A stretch of 50,400 nucleotides of DNA from the NCBI GenBank assembly GCA_910578715.1, contig CAJTRL010000023.1, positions 1-50,400 of the forward strand, given 5' to 3'. Each line of letters opens with the position of its first letter. The stretch's first letter is position 1. This document shows, in pieces, positions 1 through 6,690 of this stretch. The notes under the pieces were generated by a model, which searched no databases, was not told the DNA's origin, and saw only the letters and a list, made by a program, of their open reading frames with translations. The stretch is from an uncultured Lachnospiraceae bacterium. GTDB taxonomy: Bacteria; Bacillota; Clostridia; Lachnospirales; Lachnospiraceae. Both the position numbers and the translations under genes were made by a program.

Positions 1-456
1 AACCGCAAAAGAGCCGATATGAACAAGCGACTTGATAGAATCTATGAGGATATGGATTCGGTAGAAAGTGAGCGAATAGATTGTCTGAATCGCTTGGAAG
101 CGGTACAGGAGCAACAGCTAAATGAGAAGAAAATTTATCAAATGCTTTTGGAGTTTGACAGAATTTATGATAAACTATCTTTGGAAGAGCAAAGAAATGT
201 GCTGCAGTCTCTGATTTCAGAAATACAGCTATATAAAAAGGATGAAATCAAGGAAAGCAAGACCTATATCAAGAAAATCAAGTTTGCCTTTGATATTGAT
301 AATGTGGGTGAAATTTTAGACAACAAAGGGAATAACGTGGAGACGGTTGTGCTTTTGTCCAGGCTAAGGCCGGATGATTATATTAATGTGGAATCGGACT
401 TATGTGAGCTGGATGTCACCGCATCAGAAAAAGCGGCTACATATCAACAGATTTAG
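1..456 (+). CDS. Large serine recombinase, C-terminal end (cut by window edge)
   Basis: The frame is open from base 1, so the start and the catalytic resolvase domain lie outside the window; 151 residues are visible. What is seen is a charged, coiled-coil-like tail (LEAVQEQQLNEKK, SLEEQRNVLQSL) and the ending SRLRPDDYIN...ASEKAATYQ, which I recognise from memory as the end of site-specific serine recombinases of Tn916/Tn1549-type integrative elements. Such enzymes cut and rejoin element and chromosome at short att sites and are usually the last gene of the element, so an attachment site may lie just downstream. Base composition is AT-richer than the genes from 5599 onwards, as expected for transferred DNA. 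The family is fairly secure, the specific element unknown. Confidence 0.75.
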   Translation, partial: NRKRADMNKRLDRIYEDMDSVESERIDCLNRLEAVQEQQLNEKKIYQMLLEFDRIYDKLSLEEQRNVLQSLISEIQLYKKDEIKESKTYIKKIKFAFDIDNVGEILDNKGNNVETVVLLSRLRPDDYINVESDLCELDVTASEKAATYQQI

Positions 457-580
457 GATTATGTTATGAAAATGTAACTTAAACCGGATAAAATGCAGCA
501 TGTGCAAAATTGCCATCTTTTCTTTTGGTTTTATGATAATGTAATTTTATCAAAAACAAAGAGATTAGAACCGATTGAAA

Positions 581-699
581 TATATCGGGCTGAGAGAAAG
601 GCATGGTGGTCAGGTTGAAAAATCAGAGATTTTTCAACTGCGAATTTGTGCCTTTCAGGCCCAAATATCGCGGGCTGAGAGAAAGGCATGGTGATTGGC
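581..699 (+). repeat. Leader module, type 1, copy A (with degenerate partial copy in front)
   Basis: A 25-nt hairpin, GTTGAAAAATC-AGA-GATTTTTCAAC (614-638), is followed by a second hairpin TTTGTGCCTTTCAGGCCCAAA-like (645-665; arms TTTG/CAAA and GCCT/AGGC) and then by ATATCGCGGGCTGAGAGAAAGG and CATGG before the start codon of the hydrolase gene. A truncated copy of the last part (TATATCGGGCTGAGAGAAAGG, 581-600) stands directly in front, as if two copies had been joined. Full relatives lie at 2139-2270 and 34141-34227. Confidence 0.8.
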
Positions 700-1662
700 A
701 TGAAAAAGGCAGTTAAAACAGCGGCAATAGTCTTTGCGGCAATGATGGTACTGGCATGTGCTGGAAGCATATTGATGGGAAAGTATGTTGCAGAGCAGAT
801 ACTTTATCAGAACAAGGAAAATGATACAAAGGGAAACAGCATAAAGCAGCTTGAAATCTGGGGTTATAACCTTGAGAACTTCCTTAATAAATACCGGGGA
901 GAAGAATTTGAAGTGACGGCGGAGGATGGAAATGTCGTTCCGGGAACGCTGTTTAAAGCGGATATCTCTTCGGATAAGTGGGTGGTGCTTGTGCACGGAG
1001 CGGGCGGAGACAGAGTGAGTACTTATCCGCTGGCGGAGGAGTATCTTGCGAGAGGTTACAATGTCATCGCATATGACCAGAGAGGAAGCGGGGATAATGG
1101 GGACGACCGGGTAACGTTTGGCATTCTGGAATCGATGGATGTGGAGGCTGTTGTCCGGTATGCGCGAAAAGAACTTGCCGCAGGGATAGTCATTGTTCAC
1201 GGCCAGTCGATGGGCGCCCAGACTGCCGCTTTATATGCCTCCGGAGTAAATGCCGGTGACGAAAATGTGGCAGATGCGGTTATTCTGGATTCTCCGGTTC
1301 CAGGGATGGAAAGATTTTTGCGTCTGATGTTTGGAGACGGGCCCGAAGGCGCATATTCCATGACTTCCAATTATCTTATCTTTACAGGCAAACTATATAT
1401 GAAGGCCATATATCATATAGATTTTGATGATGGCGATACGATTGCCCGCGTGGCAGGCGACAATCTGCCTACGCTTGTCATCGTTTCAGACAGGGATGAA
1501 GTCTGCCAGCCGGAAATGGTTATGGAAGTCTATCATCATATAGCAATGGATAACAAAGCTGTGGCGCATGCTGACAGCGCACATATTGAAGGGGTTATCG
1601 ATAATCCGGCTGGTTACATGGAAAGTGTTACGGATTTCCTTGTGCAAAACGGTTTGCGATAA
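700..1662 (+). CDS. Alpha/beta hydrolase with N-terminal membrane anchor
   Basis: About 320 residues. An N-terminal hydrophobic segment (VKTAAIVFAAMMVLACAGSIL) gives a signal anchor or lipoprotein-like leader, so the enzyme probably works outside the membrane. The alpha/beta-hydrolase marks are clear: oxyanion-loop VHGAGG, DQRGSGDN, nucleophile elbow GQSMG (Ser about 170), acid in SDRDE (Asp about 264 or 266) and catalytic His in SAHIEG (about 295). The substrate is unknown; this subfamily contains esterase/peptidase-like members of the S9/BAAT type. A start at 688 in the same frame would give MVIGM in front, but that ATG is only one base after AGAAAGG; the ATG at 700 is 13 bases away. The LytTR gene follows 7 bases after the stop, so they are probably cotranscribed. 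Confidence 0.8.
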   Translation: MKKAVKTAAIVFAAMMVLACAGSILMGKYVAEQILYQNKENDTKGNSIKQLEIWGYNLENFLNKYRGEEFEVTAEDGNVVPGTLFKADISSDKWVVLVHGAGGDRVSTYPLAEEYLARGYNVIAYDQRGSGDNGDDRVTFGILESMDVEAVVRYARKELAAGIVIVHGQSMGAQTAALYASGVNAGDENVADAVILDSPVPGMERFLRLMFGDGPEGAYSMTSNYLIFTGKLYMKAIYHIDFDDGDTIARVAGDNLPTLVIVSDRDEVCQPEMVMEVYHHIAMDNKAVAHADSAHIEGVIDNPAGYMESVTDFLVQNGLR

Positions 1663-1669
1663 AAAGAGA

Positions 1670-2143
1670 ATGAGACTGAATCTATTTGAAGATAAATCAA
1701 ATAATGACGAACATGTGGATTTGTATTTCCAGGAAATGAATCCGGTTGTCAGGCAGATAATCGATACGGTGAATGCGGAGAGGCCGGTGCTTTATGGCCG
1801 AACTGCAGATGAAGACCTGGACGACGGCGATGTCATGCTGATAGACCCCAAAGAAATTTATTATATGGATTTTGTTGAGCGCAGACTTTTTGCCTATACA
1901 AAAGATGGGGTATTTCGGGTCAAATCAACGCTGGCTTCCTGTGAGGAGCAGCTCTGGAATTATGGTTTCGTCAGGGTTTCCAAGTCAAATCTGATTAACA
2001 TATACAAAATTAAGCAGCTGAAACCGGATATTAACATGAGAGTTTTTGCGCTCTTTGATAATGGGGAGAAGATTTGCATTAACAGAAATTACAGGAAGAG
2101 CTTTCATGAGTATCTTATCAGAATGAAAGGAATCTTATGTTGA
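1670..2143 (+). CDS. LytTR-domain DNA-binding regulator (receiver-less), first copy
   Basis: 157 residues. The C-terminal half (from about residue 60) is a LytTR DNA-binding domain: PKEIYYMDFVERRLFAYTKDG, then FVRVSKSNLINIYKIKQLKPD and a basic end. There is no receiver domain; the N-terminal 55 residues resemble those of small regulators partnered by DUF3021 membrane proteins. I chose the ATG at 1670 because the open frame upstream overlaps the hydrolase gene in another phase. The next gene is a DUF3021 protein, making a regulator/membrane-protein pair analogous to the LytTR regulatory systems described in streptococci (HdrRM, BrsRM), where the membrane protein restrains the regulator. The stop codon (2141-2143) lies inside the left arm of leader module copy B. 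Confidence 0.85.
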   Translation: MRLNLFEDKSNNDEHVDLYFQEMNPVVRQIIDTVNAERPVLYGRTADEDLDDGDVMLIDPKEIYYMDFVERRLFAYTKDGVFRVKSTLASCEEQLWNYGFVRVSKSNLINIYKIKQLKPDINMRVFALFDNGEKICINRNYRKSFHEYLIRMKGILC

Positions 2144-2270
2144 AAAATCGGAGATTTTTCATAGCCGAATTTATTCGGCAAGCGAATATTGGGTGCCATT
2201 GCGCTGAAAGCGCTGCACTTTCAGCGCGGGCCCAAATATCGCGGACAGAGAGAAAGGCATGGTTATTATT
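2139..2270 (+). repeat. Leader module, type 1, copy B (expanded second hairpin)
   Basis: The module begins with GTTGAAAAATC-GGA-GATTTTTC (2139-2160). It continues with a small stem GCCGAAT/ATTCGGC and then with an enlarged second hairpin whose core is GCGCTGAAAG/CTTTCAGCGC, flanked by TTGGG/CCCAA. It ends in AAATATCGCGGACAGAGAGAAAGGC and the start region of the DUF3021 gene. The ends match copies A and C closely while the middle stem is longer, so helix pairing rather than sequence is kept. It fills the whole gap between the LytTR and DUF3021 genes. Confidence 0.8.
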
Positions 2271-2711
2271 ATGAAAAAGAAATTCGGTCATTTTTTCCTG
2301 GAGTTATGCTGTTCCTATACCTTAGTTTCGGTGATTGGAGCGGTCGTTAATATCATCGGCGGAACAGAAACGAATAATGTAAATGTCATTATGATGTTTG
2401 TATTTTGTGTCATAGCCTGTATTGTGCTGAATCTTCATAAGCTGTTTGACAGCCTCAGCCCTCTTTTGATGATTGTAGTCCAATATATGATTGCCGTTGC
2501 GCTTGTGTTTGGAGCGGTAAATGTCTTTCGTTTGATTTTGCAGGAGACGCTGACCCGAAAAAACTGGTTTGAATTGTTCCGGTCGTTTACGATTCCGTAT
2601 TTTATCGGCGCCGGGCTGTATTATTATGGGATTTACTCGGAAGCTAAAGCTCAGAACCGCATCATAAAGGAGCTGCAGAGAGCGGGGGGAGAAGACAGAG
2701 ACAAGGGTTAA
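2271..2711 (+). CDS. DUF3021 family four-helix membrane protein, first copy
   Basis: About 146 residues. Four hydrophobic segments are seen (around FFLELCCSYTLVSVIGAVV, IMMFVFCVIACIVLNL, LLMIVVQYMIAVALVFG and FTIPYFIGAGLYYYGIY), ending in a short charged tail (IIKELQRAGGEDRDKG). This is the DUF3021 pattern, a family of unknown biochemical function that is typically encoded beside a receiver-less LytTR regulator. By analogy with streptococcal LytTR pairs it may hold or sense for its regulator at the membrane; that is inference. In-frame ATGs at 2259 and 2271 both follow the leader module; I prefer 2271 because 2259 is only one base after AGAAAGG. Confidence 0.8.
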   Translation: MKKKFGHFFLELCCSYTLVSVIGAVVNIIGGTETNNVNVIMMFVFCVIACIVLNLHKLFDSLSPLLMIVVQYMIAVALVFGAVNVFRLILQETLTRKNWFELFRSFTIPYFIGAGLYYYGIYSEAKAQNRIIKELQRAGGEDRDKG

Positions 2712-2807
2712 ATGACACACTGGTAGAATAAGCCAAAACTATACATGGAATAGGAAAAGACATCGGGCCAGACAAAGAACCATGATTCAGAAGCAAAACA
2801 GTAGGGA

Positions 2808-2862
2808 TTGACAATTTTTTCACCAAGTTATATAATCAATTTATATAAACTATTTATATAAA
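2808..2862 (+). promoter_or_regulatory. Sigma-A promoter and tandem palindromic operator of the TetR gene
   Basis: TTGACA (2808-2813) and TATAAT (2831-2836) are separated by exactly 17 bases, a consensus vegetative promoter. Immediately after the -10 box are two copies of the self-complementary decamer TTTATATAAA (2840-2849 and 2853-2862), 13 bases apart start to start. This is a plausible TetR autorepression site that would block the polymerase at the start point. Confidence 0.75.
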
Positions 2863-2884
2863 TATTTTACGAAAGGCCAAAATT

Positions 2885-3451
2885 ATGCCAAAACAAAGAA
2901 TCACCAAAGAAATGGTTGTGGATGCAGCGTTTGAAATTGCTAGAAACAGTGGGATGGAACAGGTAATGGTAAAGAGCATCGCCGATAGAATAGGATGCTC
3001 CGTACAGCCCATATACAGCTATTGCAAAAATATGGACGGTCTGCGCCGGGATGTTTATGCTGAAATTGTGAGATTTATACGGGAGTATGTTTTGGCGCAT
3101 GTCGGCCCGGATGACTTGTTTGCCGGCACGGGAAGAGCATATATCCGGCTGGCAAAAGAAGAACCGCATTTATTTAAGGCGTTCATTTTGCATCGGAGGG
3201 ATAACATCGCTTCGCTTGATGATTTGTATCGGACGGAGACAAATCCCAGGATGGCGGAAGCCATTGCGAAAGAGCTGAATATCAGCACCGAACAGGCCCG
3301 GAAACTGCACCTGAATATGTTGATTTACACAATCGGCATCGGCACGGTTTTTGCGGTAACATCGCCGGGAATTTCAACGGAAGAAATTTACGGGCAGCAG
3401 GAAATGGCGTATCGGGCTTTTTTGAATCAGATTCGGAAGGAAAAGCAATAA
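2885..3451 (+). CDS. TetR/AcrR family transcriptional regulator
   Basis: 188 residues. The N-terminal helix-turn-helix is typical: ITKEMVVDAAFEIARNSG, then VKSIADRIGCSVQPIYSYCKNMDGLRR at about 7-55. The C-terminal ligand domain has the WHG-like arrangement (PHLFKAFILHR, LHLNMLIYTIGIGTVFAV). It should repress its own gene and possibly the flavodoxin gene 90 bp downstream; the inducer is unknown. The ribosome site GAAAGG (2871-2876) is 8 bases from the ATG. The gene has its own strong promoter with two palindromes. Confidence 0.88.
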   Translation: MPKQRITKEMVVDAAFEIARNSGMEQVMVKSIADRIGCSVQPIYSYCKNMDGLRRDVYAEIVRFIREYVLAHVGPDDLFAGTGRAYIRLAKEEPHLFKAFILHRRDNIASLDDLYRTETNPRMAEAIAKELNISTEQARKLHLNMLIYTIGIGTVFAVTSPGISTEEIYGQQEMAYRAFLNQIRKEKQ

Positions 3452-3541
3452 AGAGTTAAACTGCCATAATGCCATAAAACGGAAATCCATTTAAAAATTG
3501 AATGATAAAAAGAAAGGCATGTGTAAAGAAAGGCATATTTT

Positions 3542-4087
3542 ATGAAAAAAGGAATTATTCTGTTTAAATCTAAATACGGCGCGGCAGAAAAATATGCGTA
3601 CTGGCTGGCGGAACTGACGGGTTATGACTGTGTGAAACTGTCGGAAACTGCTATGCGGGAGGCGGCCGGGTATGAAACAATTGTATTGTGCGGCGGCATT
3701 TATGCTTCGGGCATAGCGGGTCTGTCTTTCCTGAAAAAGCATATTGCCGGACTGCGGGGCAGAAAAACTGCCGTCTTTTGTGTAGGCGCTTCGCCCTATG
3801 ATGAAAAAGCGTTTCAGGAAATCAAATTGCATAATATGAAAAATGAACTGAGCGGCATTCCCCTTTTTTACGGAAGAGGCGCCTGGGATGAAGGCAGGAT
3901 GACGTTTAAGGACAGAACGCTGTGCAGAATGCTGCAGAAGGCTATTGCCCAAAAAGACCCTTCCACCTATGAACCGTGGATGGAAGCCTGTATGTCCGCT
4001 GTCGGACAGTCATGTGACTGGACGGACAGAAGCTATTTAATTCCGCTTCGGGAGTATCTGGAAGAAGGCTCTGAAAGGAAGGAATGA
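3542..4087 (+). CDS. Flavodoxin-domain protein (HemG/flavodoxin-like)
   Basis: 181 residues. The first strand and phosphate loop, GIILFKSKYGAAEKYAYWLAEL (residues 3-24), correspond to the FMN-binding loop of flavodoxins, and ETIVLCGGIYASGIAG (about 45-60) and FCVGASPY (about 80-87) to the following FMN-contact strands. This is the single-domain type found in flavodoxin/HemG-like proteins, where FMN serves electron transfer. The partner is unknown. The leader carries AAAGAAAGGCAT twice in tandem (3504-3540); the second copy places AGAAAGG 8 bases before ATG. Likely under the upstream TetR regulator, by position only. Confidence 0.75.
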   Translation: MKKGIILFKSKYGAAEKYAYWLAELTGYDCVKLSETAMREAAGYETIVLCGGIYASGIAGLSFLKKHIAGLRGRKTAVFCVGASPYDEKAFQEIKLHNMKNELSGIPLFYGRGAWDEGRMTFKDRTLCRMLQKAIAQKDPSTYEPWMEACMSAVGQSCDWTDRSYLIPLREYLEEGSERKE

Positions 4088-4135
4088 TAACCTGATAAAC
4101 CGTCCTGGACGGCGAGAGAACAGGCGTTGTCCGGA

Positions 4136-4777
4136 TTACGAAAGAGAACTCGAATCTGTTCCTGATTCGCACCATTTTTGCAGAACGCAGCTATCGCATT
4201 TGGCTTTTCTGGCCGTGCAGACGCTTCTTCCGTGATAAATGAGCTGAAAGTTGATGCGGTTCCAGTGCTCTTTGGGGAGCGCTTTCATCAATTCTTTTTC
4301 CACCTGAACCGGATTACTGCCGGAGGCCCAGCCGATTCTTTTCGAGATGCGGAACACATGTGTGTCCACGGTAACGCCGGGAATCCCGTAGGCGTCCGCC
4401 AGAAAAAGGGTCGCCGTTTTGCGTCCGACGCCGGGCAGCTGTACCAGTTCTTCGATGGTCGTCGGAACTTTCCCGTTATATTTTTCACAAAGCATTTCGC
4501 AGCATTTTTTGATATTCCGCGCTTTTACTTTGTACAGGCCGATGCTTTTGATGGCTTCTTCGATTTCTTCTACCGGGGCTTTTATGACCGACGCCATATC
4601 AGGGAATCCGGCCCAGAGGCCGGGCAGCGCTTCATCCACCTGTTTGTCGGTGCTCTGGGCGCTTAGCATGATTGCGGTCAGGAGCTGCCAGTCCTCGGTA
4701 TGGACAAATCCCTCTTTGGTAGTGCCGTATTCTTTATCCAGTGCATTCAGAATTTTCTTCGTGTTTTCTTTTGTCAT
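4136..4777 (-). CDS. nth: Endonuclease III (DNA glycosylase/AP lyase)
   Basis: 213 residues, the usual length. It removes oxidised pyrimidines and cuts the abasic strand in base-excision repair. The helix-hairpin-helix LPGVGRKTA carries the catalytic Lys120 and VDTHVFR the Asp138, the same numbers as in the E. coli enzyme. The iron-sulfur loop is complete: C187-x6-C194-x2-C197-x5-C203. The ribosome site GGAGAA on the minus strand lies 6 bases before the ATG. Second gene of a two-gene operon: the Nudix gene ends 14 bases upstream. Both are housekeeping/oxidative-damage functions, which makes the pairing sensible. Confidence 0.96.
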   Translation of the reverse strand: MTKENTKKILNALDKEYGTTKEGFVHTEDWQLLTAIMLSAQSTDKQVDEALPGLWAGFPDMASVIKAPVEEIEEAIKSIGLYKVKARNIKKCCEMLCEKYNGKVPTTIEELVQLPGVGRKTATLFLADAYGIPGVTVDTHVFRISKRIGWASGSNPVQVEKELMKALPKEHWNRINFQLIYHGRSVCTARKAKCDSCVLQKWCESGTDSSSLS

Positions 4778-4791
4778 AATAAATTCTCCGT

Positions 4792-5289
4792 CTATATAAT
4801 GGGTGAAACGAAAGCGCTTCTCACCAGCCGCCAGGCAATGCTTCCTTCGCGCAGCAGATTCAGGGCGTTTTCTTTTTTAGCCCATATGGCGGCATCCACT
4901 TCCCCGGAGAGATGAAGGTCAGCCTTTTTCACGCTGGCCCGGTACCCCAGCATGAGCATTTCCTTTTTTTCGTAAGGATAGCTTTGGATAAAACTCGTTT
5001 CGTATACATCGAGTCCGAGTTCCTCTTTCACTTCACGGACGACGGTTTCTTCCGCCGACTCTCCGATTTTCATGATTCCGGCCACACATACATAGTTGGA
5101 TTTTGAAACATAATTCTGCCTTAAAAGGGCGATTTCTTCCTGTTCGTTGACGACGGCGGCGATGATGCTCGTGGTAAACATATCCCAGAGCGGAATGCTG
5201 CATTTTTCGCAGAATGGAATAAGCCCTTCGTCGCCGATTTCCTTTTTGATGAGTTTGGTGCCGCAGTGCGGGCAGTAAGTAAAGCGCAT
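4792..5289 (-). CDS. Nudix hydrolase with N-terminal zinc ribbon
   Basis: 165 residues. A zinc ribbon CPHC...CEKC (residues 5-29) precedes a Nudix fold with an intact Nudix box, GIMKIGESAEETVVREVKEE followed by LG (G-x5-E-x7-R-E-x2-E-E-x-G). This is the NudC-like layout (NADH pyrophosphatase group), though the NudC signature SQPWPFP is replaced by QSYPYEK, so the substrate may be another nucleoside-diphosphate compound. The start at 5289 has CGGAGGA 8 bases upstream; the open frame extends further, but without a comparable site and without homologous content. Transcribed with nth from a promoter just upstream. Confidence 0.85.
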   Translation of the reverse strand: MRFTYCPHCGTKLIKKEIGDEGLIPFCEKCSIPLWDMFTTSIIAAVVNEQEEIALLRQNYVSKSNYVCVAGIMKIGESAEETVVREVKEELGLDVYETSFIQSYPYEKKEMLMLGYRASVKKADLHLSGEVDAAIWAKKENALNLLREGSIAWRLVRSAFVSPII

Positions 5290-5598
5290 GGCATTATCCT
5301 CCGTATATTCAATCAGTATAGCATAAATGCCGGAAGTTGTATATGTCTGCCGCATCTGTCCCGCTCCCCACGGAGGCTGGGCTGATACGAAAGGCTTTGC
5401 TTTTGGAACTTGTGGGAGCCTCCGTTTCATGGTAGAATGTACGGAACAGTAAGCACCTGCTGGAAACATAACGGATGGCAGAGCAATTGCCGCTGACAGT
5501 CCGAAGAGCACGCAGAATGACTGCCGCGAACGGTCCGAAGCCGTATGTAAAGCAATTGCTGTGGATTGTCCAAAGCATTCGGAAGGGATGGCGATACC
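5290..5598. other. Divergent intergenic region, no gene seen
   Basis: 309 bases between the Nudix gene (minus) and the S66 peptidase (plus). The minus-strand promoter is at 5315-5343. A stem ACGGAGGCT/AGCCTCCGT (5370-5378 with 5417-5425) competes with GCTCCCCAC/GTGGGAGC (5363-5371 with 5411-5418). Between about 5480 and 5580 there are three imperfect repeats built around GCAATTGC and GTCCGAAG. I see no convincing coding frame. Confidence 0.6.
5315..5343 (-). promoter_or_regulatory. Promoter of the Nudix-nth operon
   Basis: Read on the minus strand: TATACA (5343-5338), 17-base spacer, TATACT (5320-5315), about 25 bases before the start codon at 5289. Four and five of six consensus matches. 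Confidence 0.5.
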
Positions 5599-6690
5599 AT
5601 GAATCAACCACGAAAATTAAGAAAAGGCGACAGGGTAGCGGTTGTCAGTCTGTCCAGCGGTATGCTGGGAGAAACGTTCTGCCGCCATAATCTGGAAATC
5701 GGTACAAGGAGGCTGCGGGAATACGGGCTGGAACCGGTTTTTATGGAAAATACGCTGAAAGGCATTGCGTACCTGAAAGAACACCCGGAGGCGCGGGCAG
5801 CCGATTTGAAACAGGCTTTTATGGAGGATGACATTGCCGGAATTATCTGTGCCATCGGCGGGGACGATACTTATCGGCTGCTGCCGTATCTCATGGAAGA
5901 CGCGGTATTTGTCCGTGCGGTGGAAACCTGTCCGAAGCTGTTTGCCGGGTTTTCCGACACGACCGTTAATCATCTGATGTTCTATAAACTGGGGCTGAGC
6001 ACGTTTTACGGGCCAAATTTTATCTGCGACCTGGGGGAAATTGCGGAAGATATGCTGCCTTACAGCCGGGCCGCCTTTGAAAGTTATCTGGAAGGGAACT
6101 CGTATCGGGAAATTTGTCCGAGCAAAGTATGGTATGAAGAAAGAACGGACTTTTCCGAAGCAGCGGTGGGAACGGAGCGGAAGGCGCATGAGGAAACGCG
6201 GGGATATGAGCTTTTACAGGGGCCGGAGGTATTTTCGGGAGCTCTGCTCGGCGGCTGTCTGGAAAGCCTGTATGATGTGCTGACAGGCGCGCGGTATGGC
6301 GATGAAAAGGAGGTCTGCGAAAAATACGGTATTTTTCCCGAAAAAGAAGAATGGAAGGGGAAGGTGCTTTTCGTAGAGACCAGCGAGGAAAAGCCGGAAC
6401 CCGCGCTGGTGGAAAAAGCGCTGGCGGCATTGAAGGAAAAGGGCGTTTTCGAGGCGATAAACGGTATTCTCGTGGGAAAACCTCAGGACGAAGCGTATTA
6501 TGAGGAATATAAAGAGGTATACAGGAAAGTAATAGACGACGGGCGGCTGCCCATTGTATATAATGTGAACTTCGGCCATGCCCTACCCAGGTGCGCGTTA
6601 CGGTACGGCGCGGAGGTCAGGGTGGATTGCGGGGAGCAGATAATTGAGTATGTGGAAACGAAAGAAAAAAGATTTGGGGAAAAAGAATAA
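5599..6690 (+). CDS. LD-carboxypeptidase/MccF-like peptidase, family S66
   Basis: 363 residues. The S66 fold signature is present: opening LRKGDRVAVVSLSSG, IGGDDTYRLL, nucleophile GFSDTT (Ser119), acid LFVETSEE (Glu260) and base NFGHALPR (His327), which is the serine-Glu-His triad of this family. Family members trim the terminal D-Ala from muropeptides (LdcA) or hydrolyse microcin C-like aminoacyl nucleotides (MccF); the spacing here is close to MccF. No signal peptide is seen, so it acts in the cytoplasm on recycled or imported substrates. I took the ATG at 5599 with GGAAGGGA 10 bases upstream; an ATG at 5566 is possible. The next gene overlaps its end by 47 bases. Confidence 0.88.
   Translation: MNQPRKLRKGDRVAVVSLSSGMLGETFCRHNLEIGTRRLREYGLEPVFMENTLKGIAYLKEHPEARAADLKQAFMEDDIAGIICAIGGDDTYRLLPYLMEDAVFVRAVETCPKLFAGFSDTTVNHLMFYKLGLSTFYGPNFICDLGEIAEDMLPYSRAAFESYLEGNSYREICPSKVWYEERTDFSEAAVGTERKAHEETRGYELLQGPEVFSGALLGGCLESLYDVLTGARYGDEKEVCEKYGIFPEKEEWKGKVLFVETSEEKPEPALVEKALAALKEKGVFEAINGILVGKPQDEAYYEEYKEVYRKVIDDGRLPIVYNVNFGHALPRCALRYGAEVRVDCGEQIIEYVETKEKRFGEKE

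Noticed and set aside
4178..4666. 162-residue open frame on the plus strand
   Set aside because: Antisense to nth, which has all catalytic residues and the iron-sulfur loop.
5475..5690. 71-residue frame before the S66 gene
   Set aside because: It overlaps the peptidase start in another phase and is composed of local repeats; no homology recognised.
5599..6690. Microcin C immunity protein (MccF)
   Set aside because: The triad spacing is close to MccF, but no microcin genes are nearby and LD-carboxypeptidases share the fold, so only the S66 family is claimed.
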